DNA of 64,000 nucleotides from Candidatus Magnetobacterium casense (GCF_000714715.1 NZ_JMFO01000007.1:1-64000), one strand, 5' to 3'. Numbered from the stretch's first letter, positions 18,701 through 27,416 are shown. Notes: generated by a model not told the origin, from the sequence alone. Program-made: numbers and translations.

Positions 18701-19143
18701 AACAGGCAAGGACCACACGAGATGTTGAGAGCCTTAAAGAACAGGTCATTGAAGAGGTCATCCCCTATGGCCTGAAGAGATTTCCGGAGGGGTTTGTTGA
18801 CCCCAAAGACCTTAAGGGTGTCAGGGAGATATCGGTGGACAAGGGACCCTTGAGGCTCGGTTCATACTTTATGGGGCAACAGGAGGTCGTCTCAGAGGGT
18901 GGATTCAGGTACGTTGCAGCGAGCTTGCATGAGGCCAGGTTTATTGTCTATGCCCACAGGCCGAATTCCTTTATCATAAGAATTCCAAAGGAGCCACTTG
19001 TTATAGCAAAGGCAGTTGATGACTACGAGCGATATCTGACAGACCTCAAGGCAAGGCTCTTTTCGGCGTTCCTTGTCAGGACACACGACCATAAACAGTC
19101 AGAGGCATTGGTGCAGCAAATGTTTCAGAGGCTTGGGTTATAA
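15754..19143 (+). CDS. Type IIG-like restriction enzyme/DNA adenine methyltransferase
   Basis: 1129 residues. The N-terminus holds a PD-(D/E)XK nuclease site: Pro49-Asp50 (LFPDVIVWL) and Glu67-x-Lys69 (WELKTP). A helical connector leads to the gamma-class N6-adenine methyltransferase: ERHTLGQYFTNEALVDLI, motif I DPTCGTGTFLIRAYDRL (about residue 369) and motif IV GNFPYIRQEL at 473-482, where the usual NPPY reads NFPY. Residues about 700-920 correspond to the target recognition domain; this DNA (about 17900-18500) is strikingly AT-rich compared with both flanks. The C-terminal part resumes normal composition. A single-chain enzyme should both cut and modify the same site. No separate specificity subunit is present. 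No Shine-Dalgarno sequence; a GAGCCAA/TTGGCTC hairpin (15735-15751) lies just before the ATG and could hide the start. Confidence 0.87.
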   Translation: MADFKSNEREFTGQVVLWLNESLGEEGYPFEVVSSEASLRDAEDSTLFPDVIVWLNRQSQQGFCGWELKTPSTAVDDRELLENAARKARAIHADYFVTWNMVEAIIWRTPLYPDQMSREHRLKTYAPITVVTTPDDLWVESKRLLLRAKAKEILNDLATLSREGHLHLIDVDSTYFVYELSKAVETLRPLMHRSLITELGKSTAFREGLFDWAVKQGIAAYDAGDVFFETVSRQIVYRLLGKILFYLTLYRFRSDIPRFDLRADESTRIDSKLREYFEIARRIDYQAVFEEDFSDKVPFPQDGAETLINLVTDLNRYNFSRMPQDVVGNVFERLIPPQERHTLGQYFTNEALVDLITAFCVRSVTDRVLDPTCGTGTFLIRAYDRLRNFGERDHRRLLSQIWGVDIARFPAELATINLYRQRIEDYTNFPRVISRDFFEIKTGAILRFPPPRPTIGDDFMIDEAIPTFDAIVGNFPYIRQELIEKRIPDYKDTIGNVLKIEYPELFNNGGIRLSGQADIYAYLFFHAASHLSNNGRMGIVTSNSWLDVAYGYELQRFFLKRFKIVAIVESRCESWFEDAAVNTVFTILQRCENENDRNDNNVKFVKLKKRLKELIHWDINNPTDRWWGLNWLTHMIERVGSEYYKLHEQRIVNTLEGHVTFENDNFSIRIIRQKELSDGVESSGKTVKWGQYLRAPGVYFEILQRCADKLVALKEVANVTRGITTNNVKFFYFKKDIIDHWSLEKNYVVGPIIYTPKEVPDILIDTSLLKRYLFVCNEERKRLAGTSALKYIKAGELKRYDASLTFKSRDDWYGIGEINEEPCCLYYARQDVSYRVIFNPDGIIANDNLYRITPRDKDNNKLLCGVLNSTLFYLEIEINGRINLGDGALKIQVYEVEILPILDISNISNNMKESILKAFEKLISRPVKSIFEEVKLRDRQALDSAVLEALGLDPKVYLKPLYDGLTGMVRERIELAKSRKRSKQARTTRDVESLKEQVIEEVIPYGLKRFPEGFVDPKDLKGVREISVDKGPLRLGSYFMGQQEVVSEGGFRYVAASLHEARFIVYAHRPNSFIIRIPKEPLVIAKAVDDYERYLTDLKARLFSAFLVRTHDHKQSEALVQQMFQRLGL

Positions 19144-19253
19144 CGCATTTAGATTGCGTGCAATACAAGAAAAAAAAGCTGCGGAGTCGCCCCCTTCTTT
19201 CTCCAAGGCACCCACGACTTTTTTATGCACCCCGACAACGACAATTTACGACG

Positions 19254-19283
19254 TTGACAAGATGATTGCAATCAGGTTATAAT
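19254..19283 (+). promoter_or_regulatory. Perfect sigma-70 promoter boxes before the small membrane protein
   Basis: TTGACA (19254-19259) and TATAAT (19278-19283) are separated by 18 nt. The ATG at 19289 comes 5 nt after the -10 box, so transcription would start at or inside the first codons. The upstream stretch 19222-19233 (TTTATGCACCCC) is repeated before rpoD. Confidence 0.75.
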
Positions 19284-19288
19284 ATCAC

Positions 19289-19609
19289 ATGATGCCGGCA
19301 AGGAAGGATTATGGGACTTATATAAAGATAGCCCTGTTGATGTTTTTCATCGTGATGACTGTCAGACCGGTTGATTTCAGTCTTACAAGAAGCAGCGATA
19401 TGACAATATCCTTCACGCTCGACATATGCAACATCTCAAGTACTGTAGTGCATTCAAAGGCGGACATGCCTTTTATAAATGAATGTCTGTACTTTCTGAT
19501 AATAATGCCTATCTGTGTTTTTATTGCATTAGAAAAGGTTTTCAGATATTTGGTTATAGGCTTTCCCATTGAGCACCCACCTGAAGGCCGCCTGAAAGCC
19601 GGAAGATAG
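19289..19609 (+). CDS. Small two-helix membrane protein, unknown
   Basis: 106 residues with two hydrophobic segments (IKIALLMFFIVMTV and CLYFLIIMPICVFIAL) flanking a roughly 40-residue loop that would be periplasmic. I recognise no family. Support is a perfect promoter immediately upstream and a topology typical of small integral membrane proteins. It has no Shine-Dalgarno sequence and would need leaderless translation at ATG 19289 or 19292. The downstream flank converges on phoU. Moderately likely to be real. Confidence 0.5.
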   Translation: MMPARKDYGTYIKIALLMFFIVMTVRPVDFSLTRSSDMTISFTLDICNISSTVVHSKADMPFINECLYFLIIMPICVFIALEKVFRYLVIGFPIEHPPEGRLKAGR

Positions 19610-19724
19610 GGAGATTAGCGGCATCTATGGATTTCACAAGTCCCTCAATGGCAGCCTTGGTCTCAGCCTCCCCGTGGGTGTTGCCTTCGTTATATGCCAA
19701 AGCGTCAGGGGAGGGCTGTACACC

Positions 19725-20393
19725 TTACAGGGATTCGTGGGTATCGGCTATGTGTCTGACGATACGGCCTTCTATCATGTAAATGACCATTTCGGCTACA
19801 TTGGTGACGTGATCGGCTATGCGTTCGAGGTTTCTGGAGATGTAGGCCAGTTTGGTTGCGTGGACGATGGCCTCGGGGTGCTTTGTCATGATGGCCATCA
19901 ATTCGTCTATGATGATGTCGTTGAGGTCGTCTACTTCGTCGTCGCGCATGATGACGTCCTTGGCCAGGCGCTTGTCTTCGTTGACGAAGGAGTCGATGGC
20001 ATCCTTGATCATACGTTGTGCGACCTCACGCATCCGGGAGATATCGTCATAGGTGTTGTTGAAAGGCTCATTGCTGAGTTCGACGGCTCTCTGGGCAATA
20101 TTTACGGCATGGTCTGCGATCCGTTCGAGGTCTGTGGTGATCTTCATCCCCGTGGTGATAAAGCGCAGGTCCTTACCTACCGGTTGGCGGCGGGCGATGA
20201 ATTTGATGCACGCCTCATCTATATGGACGTCGTAGGTATTGATTACGTGGTCGTTTTTGATGACCTTGTTGGCCAGTTCCGTGTCCCGCTCCAGAAGGGA
20301 CCTTACACTGTCCTTGATGGCAGCCTCAACCAGAGAGGCCATCTTCAGGAGCATATCCTTTATTGCCCTTAGTTCATCATCCTTTATTGACAT
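19725..20393 (-). CDS. phoU: Phosphate regulon protein PhoU
   Basis: About 222 residues from ATG 20393 (MSIKDDELRAIKDMLLKMAS). Two three-helix PhoU repeats are visible, each with the metal-binding pattern: TTDLERIADHAVNIAQRA in the first and ISRNLERIADHVTNVAEMV in the second. PhoU restrains phosphate uptake by Pst and signals to PhoR. The gene begins 4 nt after the pstB stop codon, so the two are co-transcribed. A longer frame to 20471 lies inside pstB and is not used; GGGAG sits about 11 nt before the chosen ATG. Confidence 0.95.
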   Translation of the reverse strand: MSIKDDELRAIKDMLLKMASLVEAAIKDSVRSLLERDTELANKVIKNDHVINTYDVHIDEACIKFIARRQPVGKDLRFITTGMKITTDLERIADHAVNIAQRAVELSNEPFNNTYDDISRMREVAQRMIKDAIDSFVNEDKRLAKDVIMRDDEVDDLNDIIIDELMAIMTKHPEAIVHATKLAYISRNLERIADHVTNVAEMVIYMIEGRIVRHIADTHESL

Positions 20394-20397
20394 ATGC

Positions 20398-21159
20398 CTA
20401 AAATCTCCCTGATATATAATCCTCTGTGAGAACGTTAGAGGGGTTTGTGAATAAGAGGTCTGTCCTGCCAAACTCCACCAGCTCGCCGAGCATCATAAAG
20501 CCAGTCCAGTCCGATATCCTTGCGGCCTGTTGTATGTTTTGTGTGACAATGACGACCGTATAATATTTCTTGAGGCTTGCGGCAAGCTCTTCTATCTTCG
20601 ATGTGGAAACGGGGTCGAGCGCCGATGCAGGTTCGTCAAAGAGCAGCACCTCCGGTTTGACTGCCAGTGAGCGAGCAATCACAAGTCTCTGCTGTTGTCC
20701 GGCGGAGAGACTGTAGGCACTGTTGTGCATCCTGTCCTTGACCTCATCCCACAGCACGGCGTGTCTGAGGGCCGTCTCAACGGATTGGGCAAGTTCGTTT
20801 TTGTTCCTGACGCCCTTTAAGCGCAGTCCGTAGGCAACGTTTTCAAAGACAGTCATCGGAAACGGCGTCGGCCTCTGGAATACCATGCCTATCTTGCAGC
20901 GCAGTTGGATGAGGTCTACGGCGCTGGAGAGGATGTTGGTGTTGTCGAAGTATATCTCTCCTTCGTAGCGGCTACCCGGGTAGAGGTCGTGCATCCGGTT
21001 AAAGCATCGCAACAACGTGGTCTTGCCACACCCCTCAGGGCCGATGAGCGATGTTACCGCTTGCTTGTAGATAGGCAGGGAGATGCCCCTGAGGGCATGG
21101 ACATCATCGGAGTAATAAAACCCCAACGATTTCACATCGATTACCCTCTCAGATTCCAT
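20398..21159 (-). CDS. pstB: Phosphate ABC transporter ATP-binding protein PstB
   Basis: About 253 residues. Walker A is GPEGCGKTT (GPSGCGKST in most PstB), Q-loop [20 protein letters not shown] is the PstB signature, the ABC signature is [13 protein letters not shown] and Walker [13 protein letters not shown]. It powers high-affinity phosphate import with PstA and PstC, whose genes and pstS are not in the window. ATG 21159 has GAGAGG 8 nt upstream and gives a normal N-terminus ([16 protein letters not shown]); ATG 21180 or GTG 21186 would add up to nine residues. A TATAAT on the minus strand (21207-21202) is a possible promoter -10. Confidence 0.93.
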   Translation of the reverse strand: MESERVIDVKSLGFYYSDDVHALRGISLPIYKQAVTSLIGPEGCGKTTLLRCFNRMHDLYPGSRYEGEIYFDNTNILSSAVDLIQLRCKIGMVFQRPTPFPMTVFENVAYGLRLKGVRNKNELAQSVETALRHAVLWDEVKDRMHNSAYSLSAGQQQRLVIARSLAVKPEVLLFDEPASALDPVSTSKIEELAASLKKYYTVVIVTQNIQQAARISDWTGFMMLGELVEFGRTDLLFTNPSNVLTEDYISGRF

Positions 21160-21354
21160 ATCTGAAAACCTCTCTGACATAATCACTTATCATAAGCAGT
21201 AATTATATCATAGAGTACAAAATAAAAGCATATTTTTTGCAACTGGCAAATAGTCAGGATTAATTTGTTCTGTCTGAACAGGATTTTTTTAATGCAAGAA
21301 AAAAGTTCAAGACTTTCTTGTTTGAGATATGTTATGATTATCTTTGTGCGATAT

Positions 21355-21520
21355 TACAGGCGCCGGTTGGTGACGCTGTTGGTTGAATGCAGTTGGGCAA
21401 TGGCCCTGCGCAACAGGAGGGTGTGAACCCCGTCAGGTCCGGAAGGAAGCAGCGGTAAGCATTTATTCTGTGTGCCGCAGCAAGTCTTTGCTCGGCTGCA
21501 TTGAAAAAACAGACGTCGGT
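21355..21520 (+). ncRNA. ffs: Signal recognition particle RNA (4.5S/ffs)
   Basis: The apical helix-8 signature is present at 21420-21456: GTGAACCCCGTCAGGTCC followed by GGAAGGAAGCAGCGGTAAG. Flanking arms pair, for example GAATGCAG (near 21386) with CTGCATT (21497-21503), and GACGCTGTT with AACAGACGTC. This is the Ffh-binding RNA of co-translational targeting. The ends are approximate. A further structured C-rich stretch (21518-21640), including GGTGGACC/GGTCCACC, follows before dnaX and may be part of the transcript or of the dnaX leader. ffs directly before dnaX is a common arrangement. Confidence 0.92.
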
Positions 21521-21676
21521 GGACCCCCCCCGGCATCCAGGTCCGCCCCCGGTAGGCAGGTCCACCCCGGTTGTCGGAGTGCCAATGTGCCACAACAGTA
21601 GGGCACCACTGGGGGAACCAAATCCCCTTGGGCTGCAGAATAGCGGAGAGCTTTATAACGTGTTAAGGAGAGCTGA

Positions 21677-23458
21677 TTGTCTTACTTAGTGCTCGCCAGG
21701 AAGTGGCGACCGCAGTTTTTTGAGGACCTCGTTGGGCAGGATACAATAATCAGGGTGCTGCGTAATGCCTTGCTGGAAAACAGGCTGGCACACGCGTATC
21801 TGTTTTCAGGTCCCCGTGGGGTCGGCAAGACCTCCGCTGCCCGCATACTGGCAAAGGCCCTCAACTGCGAAAACGGTCCCACACCTACACCATGTGGTAA
21901 CTGTACCTCCTGCCAGGCAGTGCGCGATGGCTCCTTCATGGACGTTATCGAAATAGACGGCGCCTCAAACAACAGCGTGGACGACATCCGTGACCTACGG
22001 GAAAAGGTCAGGTATGCACCCTCCGGTTCCAGGTACAAGCTCTACATCATCGATGAGGCCCACATGCTCTCTACGGCAGCCTTTAATGCCCTCTTAAAAA
22101 CCCTTGAGGAACCACCCCCGCACGTCATATTTGTCCTGGCCACAACGGCAGCCAATAAGATAATCGCAACGGTGCTCTCCCGGTGCCAACATCTGCCCTT
22201 TAAGCGCGTCCCCTCCGCACAGATCAAGGAGCGCCTTATGGTGATCTCAAAGGCCGAGGGGTTTAACATCACATCGGAGGCACTCGACCTCATCGCCAGG
22301 GCCGCAGATGGCGGTATGAGAGACTGTCTCACCCTGCTTGATAAAATAGCCTCTTTCACCACCGACATAACGGCCTCCGCCGTGAGAGACCTCCTGGGGA
22401 TTGCAGACCTCTCCAATGTATCTGCCATTGCCAATGCCATTGTAACGGGTGACAGGGTACAGATACTCCGGATAATCGACACGCTCTATGAGGGAGGGGT
22501 TGACCTGCGGGGGGTTGCATCCGAACTTACCGTGTTCTTAAGAGACGCCCTGGTCCAGTGCGTACACAATGCCCCGACAACTGCCACCACAGGACTTTCT
22601 ACCACCGTGGACGTGGAAACCCTGACCGTCATCCTGAACGAACTGATAAAGGCACATGCCACAATAAAGACCTTCTTTTCACCACGCATCGCCCTTGAAA
22701 TGACGCTGATAAAGCTCAGTCTCCTGGGTTCGCTCAAGGGTGTGGAGGGCGTCATGGCGGACTTGCTCCAGAGGGCCAGGCAGTTGGGACCTCTACCCGC
22801 TCTGCCGTCAGCCGGACAACAAAAGACCATAATATCAGCACCAATATCAGTACCAAAGGCGCCGGAGCCAACACCTCCTCCCCCCCCTGCAACTGCTGCC
22901 GCTTCCGACAAGGACACAGGACCAAACGACGTCCTCCTCAGTCTGATACCATCTGAGCAGACGCCCCCGCCGGAGATACCCGCAGAACCACCACCGATGC
23001 CGCCATCAAAACCTGTTGATATCGGGCAGGATATCCCACAACCCACACAGCCAGTCAGTGGCAACAACCTGTGGCAGGCCCTGATTGAGGCCGTTACCAA
23101 TGTCAGCGATCCCCTTGGCGGGAGACTCAATGAGGCAACCTTTGACATTACCGAAGACAATCTCAACGTGTATTTTTCGGGTGGCAAATTTAAAGTCCAT
23201 GGCGAAGCGGCTAAAAAAGGCAAAACAACGATAGAAACCGTAGCAAAACAACTCACGGGTAAAAAATATAAAGTACATGTAAAGGAGGGTTCCCCCGATG
23301 GTGCATCAGTCCCGGAGACAACCGCCGTCACGGTTCAGGACGCCCCTCTCCCCCCGGTCAGGGACCTAAAGGCCGAGGCCATGGCAGACCCCGTCATCAA
23401 GGAGGCCCTTGATACCTTCGGGGGATACATCGTGTCGATAAAGCCGATTGATAAATGA
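21677..23458 (+). CDS. dnaX: DNA polymerase III subunit tau/gamma
   Basis: 593 residues. The AAA+ clamp-loader part has MSYLVLARKWRPQFFEDLVG, Walker A GPRGVGKTS, four zinc cysteines (CENGPTPTPCGNCTSC), Walker B YIIDEAHMLS and sensor motif LATTAANKIIATVLSRCQ. A proline-rich linker (about residues 385-455) precedes the C-terminal tau region, which binds the polymerase core and helicase. The TTG start at 21677 follows AAGGAG by 6 nt and matches the family start. An A6G run near 23211 is not a convincing programmed frameshift site. It heads the dnaX-ybaB-recR operon. Confidence 0.97.
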   Translation: MSYLVLARKWRPQFFEDLVGQDTIIRVLRNALLENRLAHAYLFSGPRGVGKTSAARILAKALNCENGPTPTPCGNCTSCQAVRDGSFMDVIEIDGASNNSVDDIRDLREKVRYAPSGSRYKLYIIDEAHMLSTAAFNALLKTLEEPPPHVIFVLATTAANKIIATVLSRCQHLPFKRVPSAQIKERLMVISKAEGFNITSEALDLIARAADGGMRDCLTLLDKIASFTTDITASAVRDLLGIADLSNVSAIANAIVTGDRVQILRIIDTLYEGGVDLRGVASELTVFLRDALVQCVHNAPTTATTGLSTTVDVETLTVILNELIKAHATIKTFFSPRIALEMTLIKLSLLGSLKGVEGVMADLLQRARQLGPLPALPSAGQQKTIISAPISVPKAPEPTPPPPPATAAASDKDTGPNDVLLSLIPSEQTPPPEIPAEPPPMPPSKPVDIGQDIPQPTQPVSGNNLWQALIEAVTNVSDPLGGRLNEATFDITEDNLNVYFSGGKFKVHGEAAKKGKTTIETVAKQLTGKKYKVHVKEGSPDGASVPETTAVTVQDAPLPPVRDLKAEAMADPVIKEALDTFGGYIVSIKPIDK

Positions 23459-23513
23459 CAGAGAACATGTTTAAATACAAAACAACAAATCTTAAGAACA
23501 AAAAGGAGAATAC

Positions 23514-23855
23514 ATGTCAAAGAAGATGCTAGGCAATCTCATGCGTGAGGCCCAGAAGTTCCAGGAGAAGATGACCAAGCTGCAGGAGGAGGCGAGTCAG
23601 ACCACGGCTGAAGCAAGCTCCGGCGGTGGAATGGTCAGTGTCGTTGCCAACGGCTCCGGCCAGATAGTGTCTATAACGATAGACAAGGAGGTGGTCAATC
23701 CCGACGATACCGAAATGCTCCAGGACCTGATAATAGCCGCCTGCAACGAGGCAATCAAGAGGGCTCATGAAGGCGTCCAGGAAGAGATGTCAAAACTGAC
23801 TGGTGGAATGCAGTTACCCGGTATGCCGGATATCGCAAATCTGTTTGGGAAATAA
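23514..23855 (+). CDS. ybaB: YbaB/EbfC nucleoid-associated protein
   Basis: 113 residues: LMREAQKFQEKMTKLQEE coiled-coil arm, SGGGMVSVVANGSGQIVSI and VVNPDDTEMLQDLIIAACNE, then the methionine/glycine-rich tail GGMQLPGMPDIANLFGK. It is a dimeric tweezers-like DNA-binding protein whose gene lies between dnaX and recR in very many bacteria, as here. AAAGGAG is placed 6 nt before ATG 23514. Confidence 0.97.
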   Translation: MSKKMLGNLMREAQKFQEKMTKLQEEASQTTAEASSGGGMVSVVANGSGQIVSITIDKEVVNPDDTEMLQDLIIAACNEAIKRAHEGVQEEMSKLTGGMQLPGMPDIANLFGK

Positions 23856-23894
23856 CAGGAGAGATACCAAGTTCTCTCCCAGGGAGCATAAACC

Positions 23895-24488
23895 ATGTCT
23901 GAAGGCATCATCGAGACCCTTATAAGCGAGCTGACGCGACTACCCGGCATAGGCCGTAAGACTGCTCAAAGGCTGGCCTTTTTCATCCTCGCCATGCCCC
24001 CCGATAAGGCCAAGGGTATCGCACAGGCAATCATAGACGTAAAGGACAAGGCCGGGTTTTGCAGACACTGCTTTAACATCACCGAGTCTGACCCCTGTGC
24101 CATCTGCCGCGACAACTCACGCGACACCAGCCGCATCTGCGTAGTGGAGGAGCCGGCCAATATCATCGTAATAGAGCGCACGAACTCGTACAAAGGTCTG
24201 TATCACGTACTGCTGGGGGCACTTTCACCCATTGATGGCATCACACCCGACAAACTCAAGCTCGACGAACTCGTAACCAGGGTCAAGGGTGGCAGCATAT
24301 CCGAGGTAATAGTGGCCACCAATCCAAATACCAAGGGGGAGATGACCGCTCAGTACATAGCCGGTCTGCTTCACCCCCTACAGGTAACGGTAACACGTAT
24401 TGCCTACGGCCTTCCCATGGGGGGCGACCTGGAGTTCGCCGACGAGGTAACGCTTAAAAAATCCCTTGAGGGCAGAAGAAAGATGTAA
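23895..24488 (+). CDS. recR: Recombination mediator RecR
   Basis: 197 residues: helix-hairpin-helix LTRLPGIGRKTAQRLAF, zinc finger with Cys56, Cys59, Cys68 and Cys71 (CRHC...CAIC), Toprim domain beginning ICVVEEPANIIVIER, and the C-terminal Walker-like end AYGLPMGGDLEFADEVTL. RecR with RecO (and RecF) loads RecA onto SSB-coated DNA gaps. The arrangement dnaX-ybaB-recR is standard; a terminator-like hairpin follows at once. Confidence 0.98.
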   Translation: MSEGIIETLISELTRLPGIGRKTAQRLAFFILAMPPDKAKGIAQAIIDVKDKAGFCRHCFNITESDPCAICRDNSRDTSRICVVEEPANIIVIERTNSYKGLYHVLLGALSPIDGITPDKLKLDELVTRVKGGSISEVIVATNPNTKGEMTAQYIAGLLHPLQVTVTRIAYGLPMGGDLEFADEVTLKKSLEGRRKM

Positions 24489-24493
24489 CACAC

Positions 24494-24530
24494 GGGGGCA
24501 GTGGGTACGCCATTTGGCCCCTTCTTTTTA
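24494..24530 (+). terminator. Intrinsic terminator after recR
   Basis: GGGGC-AG-TGG pairs with CCA-TTT-GGCCCC around a short loop, followed by TTCTTTTT. It starts 6 nt after the recR stop codon and would end the ffs/dnaX/ybaB/recR transcript. Confidence 0.7.
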
Positions 24531-24644
24531 GCCGATCAAACTACTGTCTCTCTGTAGCAAGTGGGTGTAAATTAATCATCTGATGTTGACAGCAAAAAAG
24601 AAAGGGTGTGTGAACTAAGACGTTAGCGACACTTTGCAGGTATT

Positions 24645-25856
24645 CTACATAGGCATTTCGTTTATGCTAAAGATGGCCATGAGCATAGACATCACGATGA
24701 ACCCCACGACAACGCCCATTATAAGTATCATGGCCGGTTCGACGATGCTTATGAACCTCCTGACGGTTGTCTTTAGGGCCTTTTCGTAGGTATCGGCTAC
24801 CTTCAGGAGCATCGTATCCAAGTGCCCGGACTCCTCACCGACCTTGATCATGGATATGGCCAGGGCGGGAAAGACGTTGGATGCTATGATAGGCCCCGTG
24901 ATACCTTGTCCCTCCTTGGCGCCCTTTATGACGCCGTCTATGGCCTGACGGATTACCACGTTGCTGACGACATCCTTGACGTTGCGCAAGGCATCCAGCA
25001 GGGGCACACCGCTCTTTAACAGCGTCCCCAGGGTCCTGCAAAACCTTGACGTCTCAAGTCGCACCACGATGTCCCTGAAGACCTTCAGCATTAAGGCATC
25101 CCATGAGTTCCGGCCCTCCGGTGAGTTGATGTAGACCCTGAATAGAAATATAATCGTTGCAATCGCAGCAACGATTGCCCACCAGTAAGCGATCATAAGG
25201 TCGCTGATCTTTAACAGTATCTGGGTTGGCAGCGGGAGAGTCTGACCGAGGTCTTCAAAGATCACCGAAAACTTGGGTATAACATACGTCATCAGAACAA
25301 CAACCGATGCCCCGCCGCTTAACATAAGTATGATGGGATAGATCATGGCCGAGTATATGTGGTCTTTGAGCTCCTTTGAGGTCTCAAGAAAGTCGTTGAG
25401 CTTGAGCATGACAGAGTCAAGGACGCCCCCCAGCTCCCCGGCCCTGACAATGTTGACGTACAGACGGGGAAAGACGCTCGGGTGTTTCATGAGTGCATCG
25501 GAAAAGGAACTCCCCTCACGGATGTACCTAAGTATCGAGGAGATGACCTCCTGCATGGAGGCGTGTTCGGATATCTCACTGAGTATGCCCAGCCCCCTGT
25601 CCAATGGCAGACCCGCACCCAGGAGCGCCGATAACTCAGTCGTAAAGGTCAGAACCTCGGAGGCGGCTGAACGCTTTATCAGCTCCATCTTTTTGCCTGC
25701 CTCTGCCTTCTTGCCCTCCCTGCTCTGGGTGATCTTAAGGGGTATGAGGCCGGAATTTTTCAGGGACTCCGCAACCGCCCTCTCATCGGCGGCATTGATC
25801 ACCCCTTCGGTGAGTTCCCCGGTGCGGGTGGTTGCACGATATTGGAAGACCGGCAT
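24645..25856 (-). CDS. Type IV pilus / type II secretion inner-membrane platform protein (PilC/GspF)
   Basis: 403 residues: N-terminal FQYRATTRTGELTEGVI, two GspF domains (LTFTTELSALLGAGLPLDRGL and SRFCRTLGTLLKSGVPLLDAL) and three membrane segments near 170-190, 215-235 and 375-395. The platform couples the assembly ATPase to pilin extraction and insertion. The gene is immediately downstream of a PilB/GspE gene (9 nt), so they form a functional pair. ATG 25856 has AAGGA at good spacing. Major pilin, prepilin peptidase and secretin genes are not in the window, so pilus and secretion roles cannot be separated. Confidence 0.95.
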   Translation of the reverse strand: MPVFQYRATTRTGELTEGVINAADERAVAESLKNSGLIPLKITQSREGKKAEAGKKMELIKRSAASEVLTFTTELSALLGAGLPLDRGLGILSEISEHASMQEVISSILRYIREGSSFSDALMKHPSVFPRLYVNIVRAGELGGVLDSVMLKLNDFLETSKELKDHIYSAMIYPIILMLSGGASVVVLMTYVIPKFSVIFEDLGQTLPLPTQILLKISDLMIAYWWAIVAAIATIIFLFRVYINSPEGRNSWDALMLKVFRDIVVRLETSRFCRTLGTLLKSGVPLLDALRNVKDVVSNVVIRQAIDGVIKGAKEGQGITGPIIASNVFPALAISMIKVGEESGHLDTMLLKVADTYEKALKTTVRRFISIVEPAMILIMGVVVGFIVMSMLMAIFSINEMPM

Positions 25857-25865
25857 TGTGTTTCC

Positions 25866-27416
25866 TTACACCTCTTGAGTGACTCTCAGAATTTCGGCGA
25901 TAGTGGTCATGCCCTTGCTGACCTTGTCCTTGCCGCTTTCCAGCAGGGTTCTCATACCGGCGTGGCGTGCGGCATTTCTGAGTTGTGCGGAGTCGGCATT
26001 GGCCATGATGAGTTTTCTGACATCGTGGTCGATGGTCATAAGCTCAAAAATACCGGTTCTACCAAGGAATCCGGTGTGTGAACAGTTATCGCATCCCCTG
26101 CCCCTGAACAGCCTTGCCTCCGCACCCAGACCAATCATGGCAAGCTCCTCCGGTGTGGCCAGAGTATCGTCGGGTTCCTTGCAGTGTGGACAGATCATGC
26201 GCACAAGACGCTGGGCCAGCAGTCCCCTCAGCGTGGAGGAGAGCAGGAAGTTTTCCACCCCCATGTCTATGAGCCTTGTGATGGCGCTTGGGGCGTCGTT
26301 TGTGTGTAGCGTGGAAAACACCAGATGCCCCGTCAGGGCCGACTGTATGGCGATCTCTGCGGTTTCGAGGTCCCTGATCTCTCCGATCATTATGATGTCG
26401 GGGTCTTGCCTGACGATGTGTCTGAGCGTGTTGGCAAAGCTCAGTCCGATCTGCTGCTTGACCTGTATCTGATTAACCCCGTTGAGGTGATACTCGATGG
26501 GGTCTTCGACGGTGATGATCTTCTTGTCTTCGGTGTTGATTTTGTCCAGGGCGCCATAAAGGGTGGTGGTCTTGCCGCTACCCGTAGGACCGGTGACCAG
26601 GATTATACCGTGCGGCTTCTTGATGAGACCGTTAAAGGTATTCAGCAGGTCAGAGGGAAACCCCAACCTGTCAAGGTCTATGACGATGGACTCCTTGTCC
26701 AGGAGCCTCATCACTATGCTTTCGCCATAGAGCACCGGGATGGTAGAGACACGGATATCGATCTCCTTTGCGGCAATCTTGAGCTTTATCCTGCCGTCCT
26801 GGGGCAAACGACGCTCGGCTATGTTGAGCTTGGCCATTATCTTTACCCTGGAGATGATGGCAGGCTGGAGTTTTTTGGGAGCCGATTCCACGTCGTGCAG
26901 GACGCCGTCTATGCGGTAGCGCACCTTCAGCTCGTTATCGAAAGGTTCTATGTGGATATCGCTTGCCCTGCCCTCGATGGCTCGTGTAATCAGGAGGTTG
27001 ACCAGCTTGATAATCGGGGCCTCCGAGGCCAACCCCTTGAGGTGATCGACGTCCTCGTCATATTCCTCCTTGAAGTCGAAGGAGGCATCGCCAACGCCAA
27101 TGTTCTCTATTATCTTGTTGACGGTGGCCTCTTTGCCGAAGAACTTGTCGAGGTAGTCCTTGATGAGATTTTCATCGGCACTACAGACATCGATTTCGTG
27201 TCCCGTGGCCACAGACATGGCATCTATGACGTCCATATCCCAGGGTCTTGCCATTATAACGCGCAACCTGTTGTCACGCACATCGCAGGGGATTATGAGA
27301 TTACGATTCAAAAACCGGGAGCTTATGCCATCAAGAACAAGGGGGACCTTTGGAAAATCACTGACGATGACCACAGCACTGGTGTTGACCCCATTACCGG
27401 TTAATTGCTCCTGCAT
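25866..27416 (-). CDS. PilB/GspE-type assembly ATPase
   Basis: 516 residues. A degenerate N-terminal GspE domain precedes the hexameric motor: ASDIHIEPFDNELKVRYRID, Walker A GPTGSGKTTT, Asp box LRQDPDIIMIGEIRD, His box LVFSTLHTNDAPSAITRLID and a zinc site with CPHC and CDNC. The N-terminal domain lacks the RLGxxL...Q repeat of MshEN. It is cytosolic and works with the following PilC/GspF. It starts 8 nt after the asd stop codon; no good Shine-Dalgarno sequence is seen, so translation may be coupled. It is one of three such ATPases in the window. Confidence 0.95.
   Translation of the reverse strand: MQEQLTGNGVNTSAVVIVSDFPKVPLVLDGISSRFLNRNLIIPCDVRDNRLRVIMARPWDMDVIDAMSVATGHEIDVCSADENLIKDYLDKFFGKEATVNKIIENIGVGDASFDFKEEYDEDVDHLKGLASEAPIIKLVNLLITRAIEGRASDIHIEPFDNELKVRYRIDGVLHDVESAPKKLQPAIISRVKIMAKLNIAERRLPQDGRIKLKIAAKEIDIRVSTIPVLYGESIVMRLLDKESIVIDLDRLGFPSDLLNTFNGLIKKPHGIILVTGPTGSGKTTTLYGALDKINTEDKKIITVEDPIEYHLNGVNQIQVKQQIGLSFANTLRHIVRQDPDIIMIGEIRDLETAEIAIQSALTGHLVFSTLHTNDAPSAITRLIDMGVENFLLSSTLRGLLAQRLVRMICPHCKEPDDTLATPEELAMIGLGAEARLFRGRGCDNCSHTGFLGRTGIFELMTIDHDVRKLIMANADSAQLRNAARHAGMRTLLESGKDKVSKGMTTIAEILRVTQEV

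Noticed and set aside
19600-19724. Open minus-strand frame behind phoU (HGEAETKAAIEGLVKSIDAA)
   Set aside because: No usable start except an internal TTG, overlaps the small membrane protein gene, and no family is recognised; could be a gene remnant but is not supported.
23209-23225. Possible programmed frameshift (A6G) in dnaX
   Set aside because: The heptamer phase and the position far into the tau part do not fit the known gamma-forming sites; no downstream stem is evident.
26325-27404. 359-codon open frame on the plus strand inside the PilB/GspE gene
   Set aside because: It is the antisense image of a gene with firm motifs and codes for no recognisable protein; long antisense frames follow from the codon bias.
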